From positions 1 to 62,074 of the forward strand of contig NZ_JAVMKF010000318.1 in assembly GCF_031732815.1 (NCBI RefSeq): DNA of 62,074 bases, in the 5' to 3' direction. The translations under genes were made by a program, and so were the position numbers. Every line of letters begins with the position of its first letter. Position 1 is the stretch's first letter. Positions 27,501 through 31,101 of this stretch are shown here, in pieces. This DNA comes from Accumulibacter sp031732815. Its GTDB lineage: Bacteria; Pseudomonadota; Gammaproteobacteria; Burkholderiales; Rhodocyclaceae. The notes beneath the pieces are model-generated. The model was not told the DNA's origin, did no database searches, and saw nothing but the letters and a program-made list of their open reading frames with translations.

Positions 27501-30500
27501 TGGCCAGCACATCGGCCAGCGTTTCTGCGCCGTCAAGGTCTACCGCCAGCTCGTCGCCGCTGCGCAGCTTCAAACGCAGGTCTGTCCGGTCTCCCGACTG
27601 CGTGCCGGCGAACCCCAGCGCTTGCCCGGCGTTGATCGTCAGCGCGTTGATTCGCCTGTCGTTTGCCGCAAAGACCAGGTTCGCGCCAGCGGCCGCACTG
27701 GCTGACACCTCGACCGCTGGCAAACGCTGCTCGGTCACCGGAGGAAAGCCCCGGCTGGCCAAGGCGCTGCCGAGAAGCGCGTTCAGATCGCTGACCAGGT
27801 CGAGCACGCTTGTATTGTCGTCAGTGGCTGCTTTCGTCAGCCGCAGCGGGACGCGCACCGGCTGGGCGTCGAAAGTGTCGAGCAGGAGGTCGAACGACAG
27901 ATCGGCCGTCAGCCTGCCGTCGGTGGGCGCAGCATTGGCAGCCTCGCAACCGACACTGAGGTCGATGCCGCGGCCGCCGTTGAGCGCGGAGAGACGCGTT
28001 TCCGGCGTCAACGAAAAACCGCCGCCGAGCGGAGTAAGCAGCACGCCCAAGCTCAGGGCTCCGGAGGCCGCAGCGTTGAGCGTCACCTCCGCCTGGCTGG
28101 AGGCCATGCTGCTCAGTGGCCCAAGCTCCTTGCCCAGGCTCAACTCGCCGGTCGACTGCTTCGTACCCGAAAAGCTCAGCGCGAAGCTCAACTCTCTCGT
28201 CGCCGGATCATAGTTCACCGAGTCGCGCGGCAGGGCGAGCCTTCGCACAATCTCTTGCGCCGTCTGCACGTCGGACAGACCTGCGGCCGGCCGATCGGGA
28301 TCGGCCAGCAAGCCCTCCAGACGTGCGCGCAAGGCGTCTGCCTGGCCGAGGACGTCGCCCATCTGTACGCCACCAATCAAGGGCAGCCGATCGCCGAAGA
28401 TGGGCGTCGCCGCGAGCCCGGACAGCCAATCCGGAAGCTGCTGCAGCGCCCCGACGAGATCAGGTGCAGTCAATTCTGCGAAACCTTGCAACTGGTCGCT
28501 GAACAGCGCGCTGTAATCGAGAATCGGCCGTTCACCGTCAAACAGCGAAGCGTCGGTCAGCGTCAGGCCGGGCTGCCCGGCCGGATCGCTGTACGAGAAC
28601 CCGCCGAGCGTCGCCTGCAGCGGAAGGTTGACGCGCAAGCTGCTGCTGCCTGGCGCAAGCGCGGCGATTTCGCCGAGGGAGGCGCCGACGAGTTCGCCTG
28701 CCGTGAAACGCTTCTTGTCGCCGCTGGCGGGCGTCAGGACAAGGTTGGCCTCGAGTGCCGCGTGTCCACCCGGCACGCTTAACTCGAGCATCCCGAACCT
28801 TCCACCCGCGTTGAAATCCGCCGCCAGCGCCGCGCTCAGTTGCGCACCGCCGAGCTCGACAAAGAACGCCTCGTCGGTCGACGGGAGCTTCGCCAGATCG
28901 ACACCAAAGCGCAGCGCGGCGGCGAATCGGCTGACTACTTCGACGTCCGAGACTTCCGCGCCGGACGCACCGGTGAGCGGACGAAGCGAGGCTAGCGTCA
29001 GCGCCGAACCGGCAACCAGGTCAGCCAGATCGAGAGTCCGGCGAGCCAGCCGTTCACCGGCAAGCGAGAGCGAGAAACCGTACTCGCCACGCGGATCGTA
29101 GTCCGCTTCAACAACCGTGCCCGTCTGCTTCAGTCGTTCAAGCGCTGCCTTGAGCGTCTCCGCCGAGGCGTTCAGCGGCTTGTCCGGAGAAGCTGACGAG
29201 AGCTCCGGAGCTTTCAGCGCATCGCGCACCGGATCGGCCAGCCCGCTGCGCCAGAAGTCGGCCAGCCGCACCAGTGAAGCGAGAGAGCTGTCCACGAGCG
29301 GCAGCGGCGTGGCGAGCAGTTCCCGCTCATCCAGCGTGCCTGCCCAATCGGCCAGCTTGGCCAGTCCGCCGGCGAGCGCCTCGCCTGCTTTCTGCTGAGT
29401 ATTCGCGATGTCCGGGTCGATCGACGGACGCGCCCCGTGCACGATCGTGACCACTCGCGGCGCGACGGCGAAAGGCAGAAAGTCGGCGTCGACCGGCAAA
29501 ATCGCTTGCGCTGGCCGGCTGATCGCGACCTCGAAAGCAACCGGCGCACTCGCCAGATCATCGAAGCTCAGGTCCCCTTGGTCGTCGCCGTCCGGATTGC
29601 CTACGCGCGCAGTGAGGTCGGCCGCCATATCGAGATGCGCATCGTTCACCTGCAGGGCAAGAAAGCCGAAGCCCAGATCGAAATCCAGCGTCTGCTTCTG
29701 ATCCGACGCGACCGATAGCGCGATTGTCGGCGCGCGCAGGAAGAAGTCTTCGCGCGTGATCGTCGGGTCGCGCAGAGAGATCCCGCACGAGAGCTGCACC
29801 GACGCTTGCGTCGTCAGCCCTACGCTGACCGGGCCGGGAAGACGAAAACCTTCCGTCAGCGCGTGCGTTTCGAGATCGAGCGTGGCGGACGATGTGTGCG
29901 TCGCCGCCAGGCGCAGCTTGAAGACGTATTCATCGGCGAGCTGATCAAGGCTGGCGGACTCGACCGCAGCCTGGCGCCGGAGAACATCGACGAATCCCTC
30001 AAGGCTGACCGCGCTGCCGCCAGATAGATACGTCTGCAGCGGGATCCACAGATTCTCCCTGAACAGCGTGCTGCTGCTCAACAGTTCCCCGCTGCTCAGT
30101 TGGCTCGCGGCACCCGTGACGAGGGGCAGTTGTAGCGTGCTCTGCTGATCGAAATCGGCAGCCCAGGCGGTCATCTGCGCCAGCCCGCCTTCGAGGGCAG
30201 CGAGCACGTCGCGCTCGTCCGGCTCGGCGCCGACAGCAACTGTTCCGGGATCGCCCAGTGCTTCGGGTAAAGCTGAGGAAACCGGCCCCGGCTGACTCGC
30301 ATCTGCAGGCAAACCTGCGTCCGCCGCGCTCACCGGGAGCGCCGACTGCACTGGCAAGGCGTGCTGCGCGCTGTCCACCTGCCACTCGCCGCCGCTGCCG
30401 GGCAAGTCGATCGGCAACAGATCGACCGCGAGCATCAGTCTGGGCTCCAGTGCTTCGAAGTATAGCCTCGGCGAACGCTGCGGGGCGACACGCAACTCGC

Positions 30501-30621
30501 GACAGCCGCTGGCCGGAGAGCGCAGCGAGCGTAGCGCCTGACTCACAGCGCAGGCAATTCGTCTGCGCGCATGGCGCAGCGACCCGGAAACCTTGCCAAT
30601 CGTCGATGGGCGAATGTCCAT
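9574..30621 (-). CDS. Giant LEPR-XLL / RTX repeat surface protein with C-terminal cohesin-dockerin-cohesin cassette (about 7015 aa)
   Basis: One continuous frame of 21 kb. The likely start is the ATG at 30621, preceded by AAGGAGG five bases upstream; an ATG eight codons earlier has no such site. Approximate layout in residues: LEPRLMLA 58-65; long repeats 140-2260 with EF-hand-like loops; RTX nonapeptides 2270-3590; two PPC-like domains 3765-4000; short RTX blocks near 4060-4105, 4255-4310 and 5140-5190; FG-GAP repeats 4350-4850; leucine-rich repeats 5205-5410; glycine-rich 5600-5755; SdrD_B-like 6170-6270; PKD-like 6345-6460; cohesin-like 6575-6695; dockerin 6705-6785; cohesin-like 6795-6930; basic tail to 7015. 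There is no Sec signal. LEPR-XLL proteins are generally large and secreted; no exporter gene is nearby. The likely role is a calcium-stiffened adhesin or matrix scaffold (inference). Confidence 0.9.
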   Translation of the reverse strand: MDIRPSTIGKVSGSLRHARRRIACAVSQALRSLRSPASGCRELRVAPQRSPRLYFEALEPRLMLAVDLLPIDLPGSGGEWQVDSAQHALPVQSALPVSAADAGLPADASQPGPVSSALPEALGDPGTVAVGAEPDERDVLAALEGGLAQMTAWAADFDQQSTLQLPLVTGAASQLSSGELLSSSTLFRENLWIPLQTYLSGGSAVSLEGFVDVLRRQAAVESASLDQLADEYVFKLRLAATHTSSATLDLETHALTEGFRLPGPVSVGLTTQASVQLSCGISLRDPTITREDFFLRAPTIALSVASDQKQTLDFDLGFGFLALQVNDAHLDMAADLTARVGNPDGDDQGDLSFDDLASAPVAFEVAISRPAQAILPVDADFLPFAVAPRVVTIVHGARPSIDPDIANTQQKAGEALAGGLAKLADWAGTLDERELLATPLPLVDSSLASLVRLADFWRSGLADPVRDALKAPELSSASPDKPLNASAETLKAALERLKQTGTVVEADYDPRGEYGFSLSLAGERLARRTLDLADLVAGSALTLASLRPLTGASGAEVSDVEVVSRFAAALRFGVDLAKLPSTDEAFFVELGGAQLSAALAADFNAGGRFGMLELSVPGGHAALEANLVLTPASGDKKRFTAGELVGASLGEIAALAPGSSSLRVNLPLQATLGGFSYSDPAGQPGLTLTDASLFDGERPILDYSALFSDQLQGFAELTAPDLVGALQQLPDWLSGLAATPIFGDRLPLIGGVQMGDVLGQADALRARLEGLLADPDRPAAGLSDVQTAQEIVRRLALPRDSVNYDPATRELSFALSFSGTKQSTGELSLGKELGPLSSMASSQAEVTLNAAASGALSLGVLLTPLGGGFSLTPETRLSALNGGRGIDLSVGCEAANAAPTDGRLTADLSFDLLLDTFDAQPVRVPLRLTKAATDDNTSVLDLVSDLNALLGSALASRGFPPVTEQRLPAVEVSASAAAGANLVFAANDRRINALTINAGQALGFAGTQSGDRTDLRLKLRSGDELAVDLDGAETLADVLARINGAAAGAVLARLAADQAAIVVTDATQGEHAFSINGLDASFAALWLGLAGVDEDGDGVIHGRALHGDSIADHVFVAGDATLEASVALAAEVNASANFAFVGIDIAHGALSGTATASFALADYQSMIDGNDDGRMTLREMFAGLEVATKSDASLPHVEFGGSLTLDLPVQLDADLPGLAIPADAKLQMALPDLAQAALITADLAQLGDLAALDGMSFAALSDGVAKVLALVQGIERLPAIDFSLPVMNVKLNDAVNFAARLASFDSALRLAAVANLQALEAKIEDLSGVSDDAVGLNWLADEKLLRLDLRFAHQAAPATQRLQIAVSDALGELVDAGGQAELALTAGADFQLALGFKAGSSPQVFLYDDSTKLSLLVHAAASAMNFDAALGPLGIFIRDGHLSLARSKEDALAPAEFLVGFGTSNGRHELTGDLSAVLDDLLASGSGYVDLELPVFFPTAGSLLTTLDFEQDLGSLGGSPVVDTRSGLAAAIADKVSSADLGVLLGGLAQGWDGLSAALSSALQGDSLFGRKLPLIGNALQDKSAFVEDIRQRVAEKLKALAGSAVNETQVRDALFAALGSSGWLRDRNDDADTTIDENDIVVRQVVEAGATVGFEFDLHLGQAVRIEQAGGLDLGLPSLGLELSGGVSAELAVSWHLGIGVTRSAGVYMASWADENEIQLGLTVTPTLSATATLGFLQVDVEDDAQHPSRFIGEFKLDIADPDGDGRVTLADLAGGAALDLFVPLADQVSGTAEVHLDLSASFGGNTHFPSIDADFDLTWQLGGNLELGLNNIRLDLGEFVQDYAAPALARVEQVIAPVLPVIRMLSRPLPVISDLIGEQLSLLDLARAFGVSSPVVDQIVGVASDIAGLLSALPTTGDAELALGSFKLPTTSAANLAANFAQLVANASFVPHAQTSGQASPLIASSGASTFGGWLAELKKLEKYGLSFNLLQPRSAFELLLGGNPPLFVYDPPALEVGFSYSQSFRIPPIPVLKVEIGGRLFARADFAFGFDTTGLRQFAEGGFDEPSLIANGFFVSDWKNGIDVPEVQLGGSLTAGASLDVLIAKAGVEGGIYASVDFNLHDGDGDGLIRAGEIADSFALGPIHVFDVSGKLEAGLRAYYKVNLLFKKISKTYRLADVTLLDFQIERPKPAEPPPLATLAQGVLSLSATDGDDSRTLTRGSDDHEVIVSAPKRAAQTFSGVDRIVWSAGKGNDSASVSADIVLPVEFHGGAGNDVLQGGGASDILVGDEGNDRIYGQDGADTLNGDAGEDLLYGQGGADVVQGGDGNDTLDGGSAADTVSGGLGADVLYGGAGNDLIHAASSAGEVDEVAHIIHGGSGDDTIYGSSWVDDDSEASNNPLNDVIYGDGKEGEEETPVAASDGNDKIYSADGDDLVYGGGGRDTLCGEGGNDALNGQSGDDVLDGGDGNDQLLGDQGNDRLSGASGDDSLEGGAGSDTLDGGSGDDQIFGHDALRATADDSASDQLYGDAGNDVLTGGLGADTVLGGADNDTLYGADAESSGDEAGNTMHGGSGDDEIFGGAGNDSIWGDGQNDAQGTSDDARDGADTIHAGDGDDNVLAGGAADRVWGAGGSDTIYGEAGNDTIHAGDGRDEVSGGDANDQLSGGAEDDWMLGDAGDDTLSGDDGSDVLWGDAVAVLGGAALGVEDFAATDSANFQRPANYSAVLLLSPGVVWTTSAASWKVPARLGGLSVEASSVGADVLIGGGDAAGDFLFGGGGVDRLFGGGGADYLDAGSGNDPAIEGGAGDDVILAGAGNDTINAGDDADWIVAGSGDDLIRGGSGNEVIFADAGNDTLYAGDAAYGRAGADLHLILGGDDQDVIYGDNGDDTVLGGLGGDAVFTFAGDDLIYALDTSSAVDVQAHRLDGGDGNDTIYGSGGADLIHGDNPQATGGSDGDDRILAGAGNDTVDAGGGNDWIAAGVGQDEVFGLAGNDVIYAVDETFGEDAYAHTLVGGEGNDTIHGSSGDDHIVGDTPGSSSLEDGDDDLFGYAGNDTLLGGAGDDWLVGGFGADQLAAGAGSNVLWGDRAGLLAGTGVTLARGDFPFNAAPVSFGAIFAVADDQRDGSDTLSGGLEVDYLFAGGRSDTLYGGDGNDYLDAGSGSDAVVYGEGGNDFMRGGADDDTLRGGSGIDQLYGDGGSDRLYGEAGVEAGAGRHDLSGQKLFGGAGTDYLYAYAPTSGLAETELVGDQLFGGDDADFLYGNLRQETLDGGSGNDFIAGDHLAGAYELRNPNADTAGGADLLFGGDGDDRILGGGGVDTLWGGAGSDWLEGQDRADVLYGGEGIDLLKLDTAARHTEFGETIDGHHGNSQAGDALDDKAVDILLIEGSDANDVISLAQGPGGQMNVGYNGRSIAVNWLAGTTPLIEQIRVSGLAGNDEIGFSEGAQALAPRGLGQAGADFFGVLDGGPGNDTLRGSMARDRLDGGAGSDTLYGLDGDDRLWGDAGDGSPADHDVLYGGKGDDDLLGGSGTNDLYAWSRDPRNADGSFGVFDGTEWESTGLNRVLGGPQADQLYGGSGLDFLYGNGGSDTLYRADGSELSSLVGGLGAGDDAAWKDYAQSTGKVWYRAATALDDVITVDYVTTGKYARHHTISIGTETSSGNMFGIYFGDFEVGKEGNVLDLVRLQDDVRTAIEAGQGLPAVAAYRGSFLTVLQDILPEERDFAAIIIDALGGDDTVTVGSTVQKSVWVDAGSGDDDVHIESGFALLADQTDSEWRNDDRNHAFSLCSASSGEATITASSAFTGLTIDSGDDVDWYRFSLSQTANASLVVKSDQSLADFTVEVSNAASSSKIDVPVVPLVGPDAVDLLAARNESRTAAYDLPAIERIGLLRGLSLDSVVDRDWFRLALPDVQTSDPAAVTLRRTAGASATISLDVLGAGGVPLRSAVVSKTQAEKTLSLHGLTAGEYFLRLTAADDGGPGNYELAFDIGADHGRQLIDLSGAGGQLVSLGSLQTNTPYLLKLATNRVPGGYALSFDLADGKTPVEVDLATRADATRRDVVLGGADNDRLSGGSGEDWIFGGDGDDLLSGGKDKQAADLLFGGAGDDAFQLVPDGLPIVAGPSQTAFPTIADRFDGGSGTDTVLYYGGDTGQNSAEFVADYVALRYNTHLHRYELTSLQWDNQTSAAGDGAYLHDGSVPRQDYVFYQPVNVERTLIQTRGGDDEVYANPGHLIPGSSSGLWGFNPGDLAQGALLAALEIDGGDGDDTLYGGPLGDTINGGAGGDTIFGGGGDDLLYGEGGSDTIYGYAPEGSASGSLVTTTTRIDVYEHLLAPLPGTWVGTGVAGIDLSAPRPGPSLQQSFVLQGRAEDEQLGRAINIGDFNGDGADDLLLAGEKEACVLFGPVDFGQFSRAELTLAADVAQHIVSLEALGKPASQMGDINGDGFGDLVFFKNLTPPQGGSAHEGVVSILFGRNADATQLPRRVEDGGSVDRRILLSNPAYAVDLQEAVVLNWDGDVNPETGLPYLDVLVIDPARRFPSTSVERGFAFVYPGKALSAHDLNDQSYAARLVDSSTSIYEAYRGATVAGDVNGDGLDDLLIQVSDSPGYNRVHLLAGRATPWEDLEAEERAVIDIEHQSQAIWEDDYLAAGVRIGDLTGDGLAEIGLLRELGAGSSYPPYDQEYTGGLYVIPGSDRFSVHSAPGAAHHPDTDAAWVVVRTPGEGVRQIAGPLAATTGDFNGDREIDLAIGMPFASVVKADNSVEWRDRGELFVVWSVAERAREIDLGNADVSFIGALEGPGFYDGDRLGAFLPPSSLDIDGDHLDDLLIGSPWSDKGSITNAGTIYAVYGSRTRSALPTAATALVNRSISGSGSFLVDDGTGSATIFRGTTVADLRYQLPAGDRLGAWYSFTTLGDGASDNDLQVRVWQPELGFALPPANSACGRSYQIGGELAQSLTLSFDIAELMRFRDDPAEMGAVKLRLPLSSIVGSGALSMQLVADPDELKDFELRPGDPAVEIDVTRSVQKTLADGGTRLSIRLRPVGALAGMPLVKLADPALVGGRGFIPDVTSDGAGVVADLFDARGGLLAEGRSLISLRALSAGTYFLRVYDPAPTPATHPLAFEIAVRAPAPGHTHESARQPDRDIIFGGEGSDFRLAGNDDLDWLFGGDGSDTLLGEDLEICDAIGGDIRLDPGTIPDSQLSRLSRSDADPVVRIPDRALAAAIARTLELPIDRPIYASDMASLRRLDAEGLGIRSGVGLAYAVNLKSLNLAHNALTDLEFLLPGKDARDESIGLQNLAHLSVDFNRLTALPASAELAQLSALRSLSLDGNAIADPSALASLPHLELLSLDKQRHADGTYALATLAGFRSGFARLQVLSLADNDIDDVKPIVAIETLQLLDLRGNAIHDIGPLAGEWTSDDGDPGMRLFGDHWLGNVNPVVGAYGEDYRFVHVGAAGDQASAAQWTFPELPDGDYQVLATWPAADSRSESVRYTVATIEPLVDSSSAGFTLFREVPAPLYPASPGGRTVEINTDTRTIVGDDVSVADDAGKFYGVDFSAWESGGTVYFDLRGDLHIAADTLRCTGARAASIRVSGDILIDPGAIFDASGFGAQAGAGGGQGGAGGIVQMSTIGGVFSYITLDAQNGRAGVNNPAGGGEGGKGSQAEGGEGGRNEVSGYVLSGGGGGGGGGGGAPGTAGASGGGGGGGIALLASGRLVIGAASGFKVSGGDGGDNTHGQGDGGGGGGGSVQLGASALTASTLTVDAAGGAVGASQVLPATPGGSGRLLLASNVPVDRTGWTVDAVAEHFAGPLASNPFVAQSPMTPRLPGSLADASGLRGQPEAYGLLDRSARQLFSDAFLARAGAAAAVLVRVDLGPVGFDYDFPGYDLLLFANLTTDLSIDDARMGVGRAGYLHYLADSPDGMDVHLALAPGDVFATLIPSAAESFAVDGWINGLHAAAESPALANGQALLMHVGTLARPVNQAAPPSSAGEGALRWQELASATVAAGSTGSGVKVALTAATPGLVAADAIRLRALQPVLPVLDRLLLEANPLDNRSHEIAAEVFLGRSSLTPDLHAPLIEPLITESNGVPLAVIALSASDADDDPIVFTAESDNARVQAFILPGDELRLATEPGFVGSARITVRAHDGPHFDGDWRGRSSQVAFDYHAGGSSAIYGSKYDDLNRNGLRDPGEPGLEGVAISLVTAQGAFPLATTYTDVNGDYVLRDLVFGSEADEFAVVEQPPGNQIPVYTASRTIIGQRGQIIRGVDFGNLVVVDAGDNRVISEGDRLILTGTYLPIDAGLRYASSLHNPDGTVCLVESTDLVRQFAPLDDGVYTFKVVAYDSLGEWRYEDKAYIVVNNDPPTLVLDGAAGTLAGVPYRLSLNATDVGADTIRQWEIDWGDGNRQTVSGNPSHVDHVYRADYGRSGADLTIAVSATDDDGRYAASPFALSIDPNLMVSRLEPTTSGFRLRFNRAIDAAPINLYDAADLARGATDVSLRKGTANVRGSLVMDADLQGFTFIKTGGVLDAGSYEVRLESGTNRFSDGSSALDGNQDGYRGDPYLGGFTVGSTPANTLGVGDFMRGPGQPVNLPATGSGLPVFINSSGGLSSISFVMDYDPALLRVTGVLPATGLPAQMQLVRSDVSQPGRVEVTLVGSAPLPAGKVNLVCLLAQVPTTAPYAAKHVLDFVQVVINGSAADHSDDDGLHLVGYFGDASGNANYHSLDAQRVQRVASNLDSGFSAYPTVDPRVVADLSGDGLLSAVDAARLQNVVLGRRDPAIPARPAVGSITFSGPDPKVWVAVGDHAAIGEMLTATVELDTAEGLESVRLRLAYDVEALQLLTVRRGELTNDFGWFVDRSSPGLVDVDMSRLQRMQSGSGDLLRLAFRVIGGHGERLALDLVEAWLNEGRLTLNVQPRLGEDATDGHLTVVSPPAMDATRTHTITQAGLPPAVDLSARWDGSRLDNVHFKEEEERKAKKSSKPARAPSGWQEQSAGGGTRSAAPGQNRKIRIDLTKR
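9830..10900 (-). other. Cohesin-like / dockerin / cohesin-like cassette at the C-terminus of the giant protein
   Basis: The dockerin at about 10270-10510 has two F-hand loops: DASGNANYHSLD and DLSGDGLLSAVD, each followed by an A-x-R-x-Q helix (AQRVQRVA, AARLQNVV). The loops keep ligand positions 1, 3, 5, 9 and 12. Before it is a cohesin-like beta-sandwich (SSISFVMDYDPALLRVTGVL ... QPGRVEVTLVGSAPLPAGKV). After it is a second one (EMLTATVELDTAEGLESVRL, LAYDVEALQLL, SPGLVDVDMSRL). Having both partners in one chain permits intra- or inter-molecular docking. Confidence 0.75.
13360..13830 (-). repeat. Glycine-rich low-complexity segment of the giant protein
   Basis: Around 155 residues dominated by glycine, including runs of ten or more Gly and GAPGTAGASGGGGGGG-like stretches, within a parallel beta-helix-like context (SGDILIDPGAIFDASGFG before, GGSVQLGASALTAS after). 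At DNA level it is a run of GGN codons that is prone to replication slippage and to assembly error. Confidence 0.8.
14390..15010 (-). repeat. Leucine-rich repeats of the giant protein
   Basis: About eight LRR units of roughly 22-25 residues, for example LKSLNLAHNALTDLEFLLPG, LAHLSVDFNRLTALPA, LRSLSLDGNAIADPSALASL, LQVLSLADNDIDDVKPI and LQLLDLRGNAIHDIGPLAG. They are preceded by a cap-like segment containing RLDAEGLGIRS. LRRs in secreted bacterial proteins usually mediate protein binding. Confidence 0.88.
16080..17570 (-). repeat. FG-GAP / integrin-alpha-type repeats of the giant protein
   Basis: Six copies of a D-x-N-G-D-x-x-x-D-L calcium-loop motif in beta-propeller context: IGDFNGDGADDLLLAG, MGDINGDGFGDLVFF, AGDVNGDGLDDLLIQ, IGDLTGDGLAEIGLL, TGDFNGDREIDLAIG and LDIDGDHLDDLLIGS. 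Together they could form one seven-bladed propeller-like domain, a fold often used for ligand or matrix contact. Confidence 0.85.
19840..23815 (-). repeat. Main RTX (GGxGxDxUx) calcium-binding repeat block of the giant protein
   Basis: About 1300 residues of near-continuous nonapeptides such as GGAGNDVLQGG, GDEGNDRIYGQ and GGDGNDTLDGG, folding into calcium-bound parallel beta-rolls. Blocks are separated by spacers with RVW or SNVLWGD motifs. The DNA is repetitive on the minus strand (GGCGGC GAC/AAC GAC patterns) but no two units are identical, so it reads through cleanly. Three smaller RTX patches occur at about 18310-18450, 17690-17860 and 15050-15200. Confidence 0.93.
23900..30250 (-). repeat. 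N-terminal long degenerate repeats with EF-hand-like calcium loops (within the giant gene)
   Basis: At least four related segments recur, each opening with a hydrophobic helix and an LPL(V/I) motif. Examples are GGLAQMTAWAADFDQQSTLQ followed by LPLV (about 30200), GGLAKLADWAGTLDERELLA with PLPLV (about 29370), LQQLPDWLSGLAATPIFGDR with LPLIG (about 28450), and GGLAQGWDGLSAALSSALQG with KLPLIG (about 25990). A weaker copy is near 26800. Between them lie aspartate-rich loops: NPDGDDQGDLSFDDL, DEDGDGVIHG, DGNDDGRMTLREMF, DPDGDGRVTLADLAGG and DGDGDGLIRAGEIA. Spacing is uneven, roughly 275-500 residues. Confidence 0.7.
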
Positions 30622-30645
30622 GACCGCCTCCTTGAGAAAGACCAT

Positions 30646-30747
30646 TCACCAAAGGCGGGCCCCCCTGCCGAACGGTCCCGCCATGTCGTCGGAGGCGCGC
30701 GCGCGATCAGCCGAAGGCGACGCAGAAGCGACGAGCAACGCGTTCAT
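30646..30747 (-). CDS. Possible 33-residue leader ORF upstream of the giant gene
   Basis: An ATG at 30747 with GGAG five bases upstream reads MNALLVASASPSADRARASD and ends GARLW-stop. Its TGA (30648-30646) directly abuts the first in-frame ATG of the giant reading frame (30645), and the preferred giant start lies 24 bases further on. This could couple translation. Against it: if transcription starts where a class II FNR promoter would place it (about 30740), this ATG would not be in the mRNA. No similarity is recognised. Confidence 0.25.
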   Translation of the reverse strand: MNALLVASASPSADRARASDDMAGPFGRGARLW

Positions 30748-30774
30748 TCCTACTCCATTCTTGCCCCGCGCGCA

Positions 30775-30788
30775 TTGATCCAGATCAA
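30775..30788 (-). promoter_or_regulatory. FNR/Anr-type operator upstream of the giant gene
   Basis: The 14-mer TTGATCCAGATCAA is a perfect match to the FNR consensus TTGAT-N4-ATCAA. It sits 154 bp upstream of the preferred giant start. On the minus strand, 22 bp downstream lies TAGGAA (30752-30747), a poor but correctly spaced -10 for a class II FNR promoter (operator centred near -41.5). The divergent acyltransferase gene starts 314 bp away on the other side. Confidence 0.6.
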
Positions 30789-31101
30789 GCGATCCCGTCC
30801 TTCAACTCATCAAGCCGGCGGGAGCCACGACCGGCGAGCGCTTCGCTGTCATCGCGATCGCCGGCGGAAAATCTACGCTCGGGAAGAGCCCTGGCGCGTC
30901 CTGCCCAGCACTGGTCGATCCCGCAAGCCCCCGGTCGCCCGCGGCAGCGAACACGCAAGCGGCGTGCACGCGCGCCAGGCAGCGCTTCCCGACAATCCGC
31001 GCAAGCAGAGTGGCTCGCCCGAGCGAAGCATTGCGGGCACCGCGCTCGCCCTTGCGCGCAGCACAGCGCAAAAACGACGCCGACTGGGTTAAAGTGCGCG
31101 G
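30789..31101. other. Intergenic region between the giant gene's operator and the acyltransferase gene
   Basis: GC-rich sequence with no convincing gene on either strand. Open frames here have no ribosome binding sites and no recognisable similarity. It presumably holds the promoter of the plus-strand acyltransferase gene; GGTTAAAGT at about 31086-31094 is the only AT-rich patch near its start. Confidence 0.4.
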
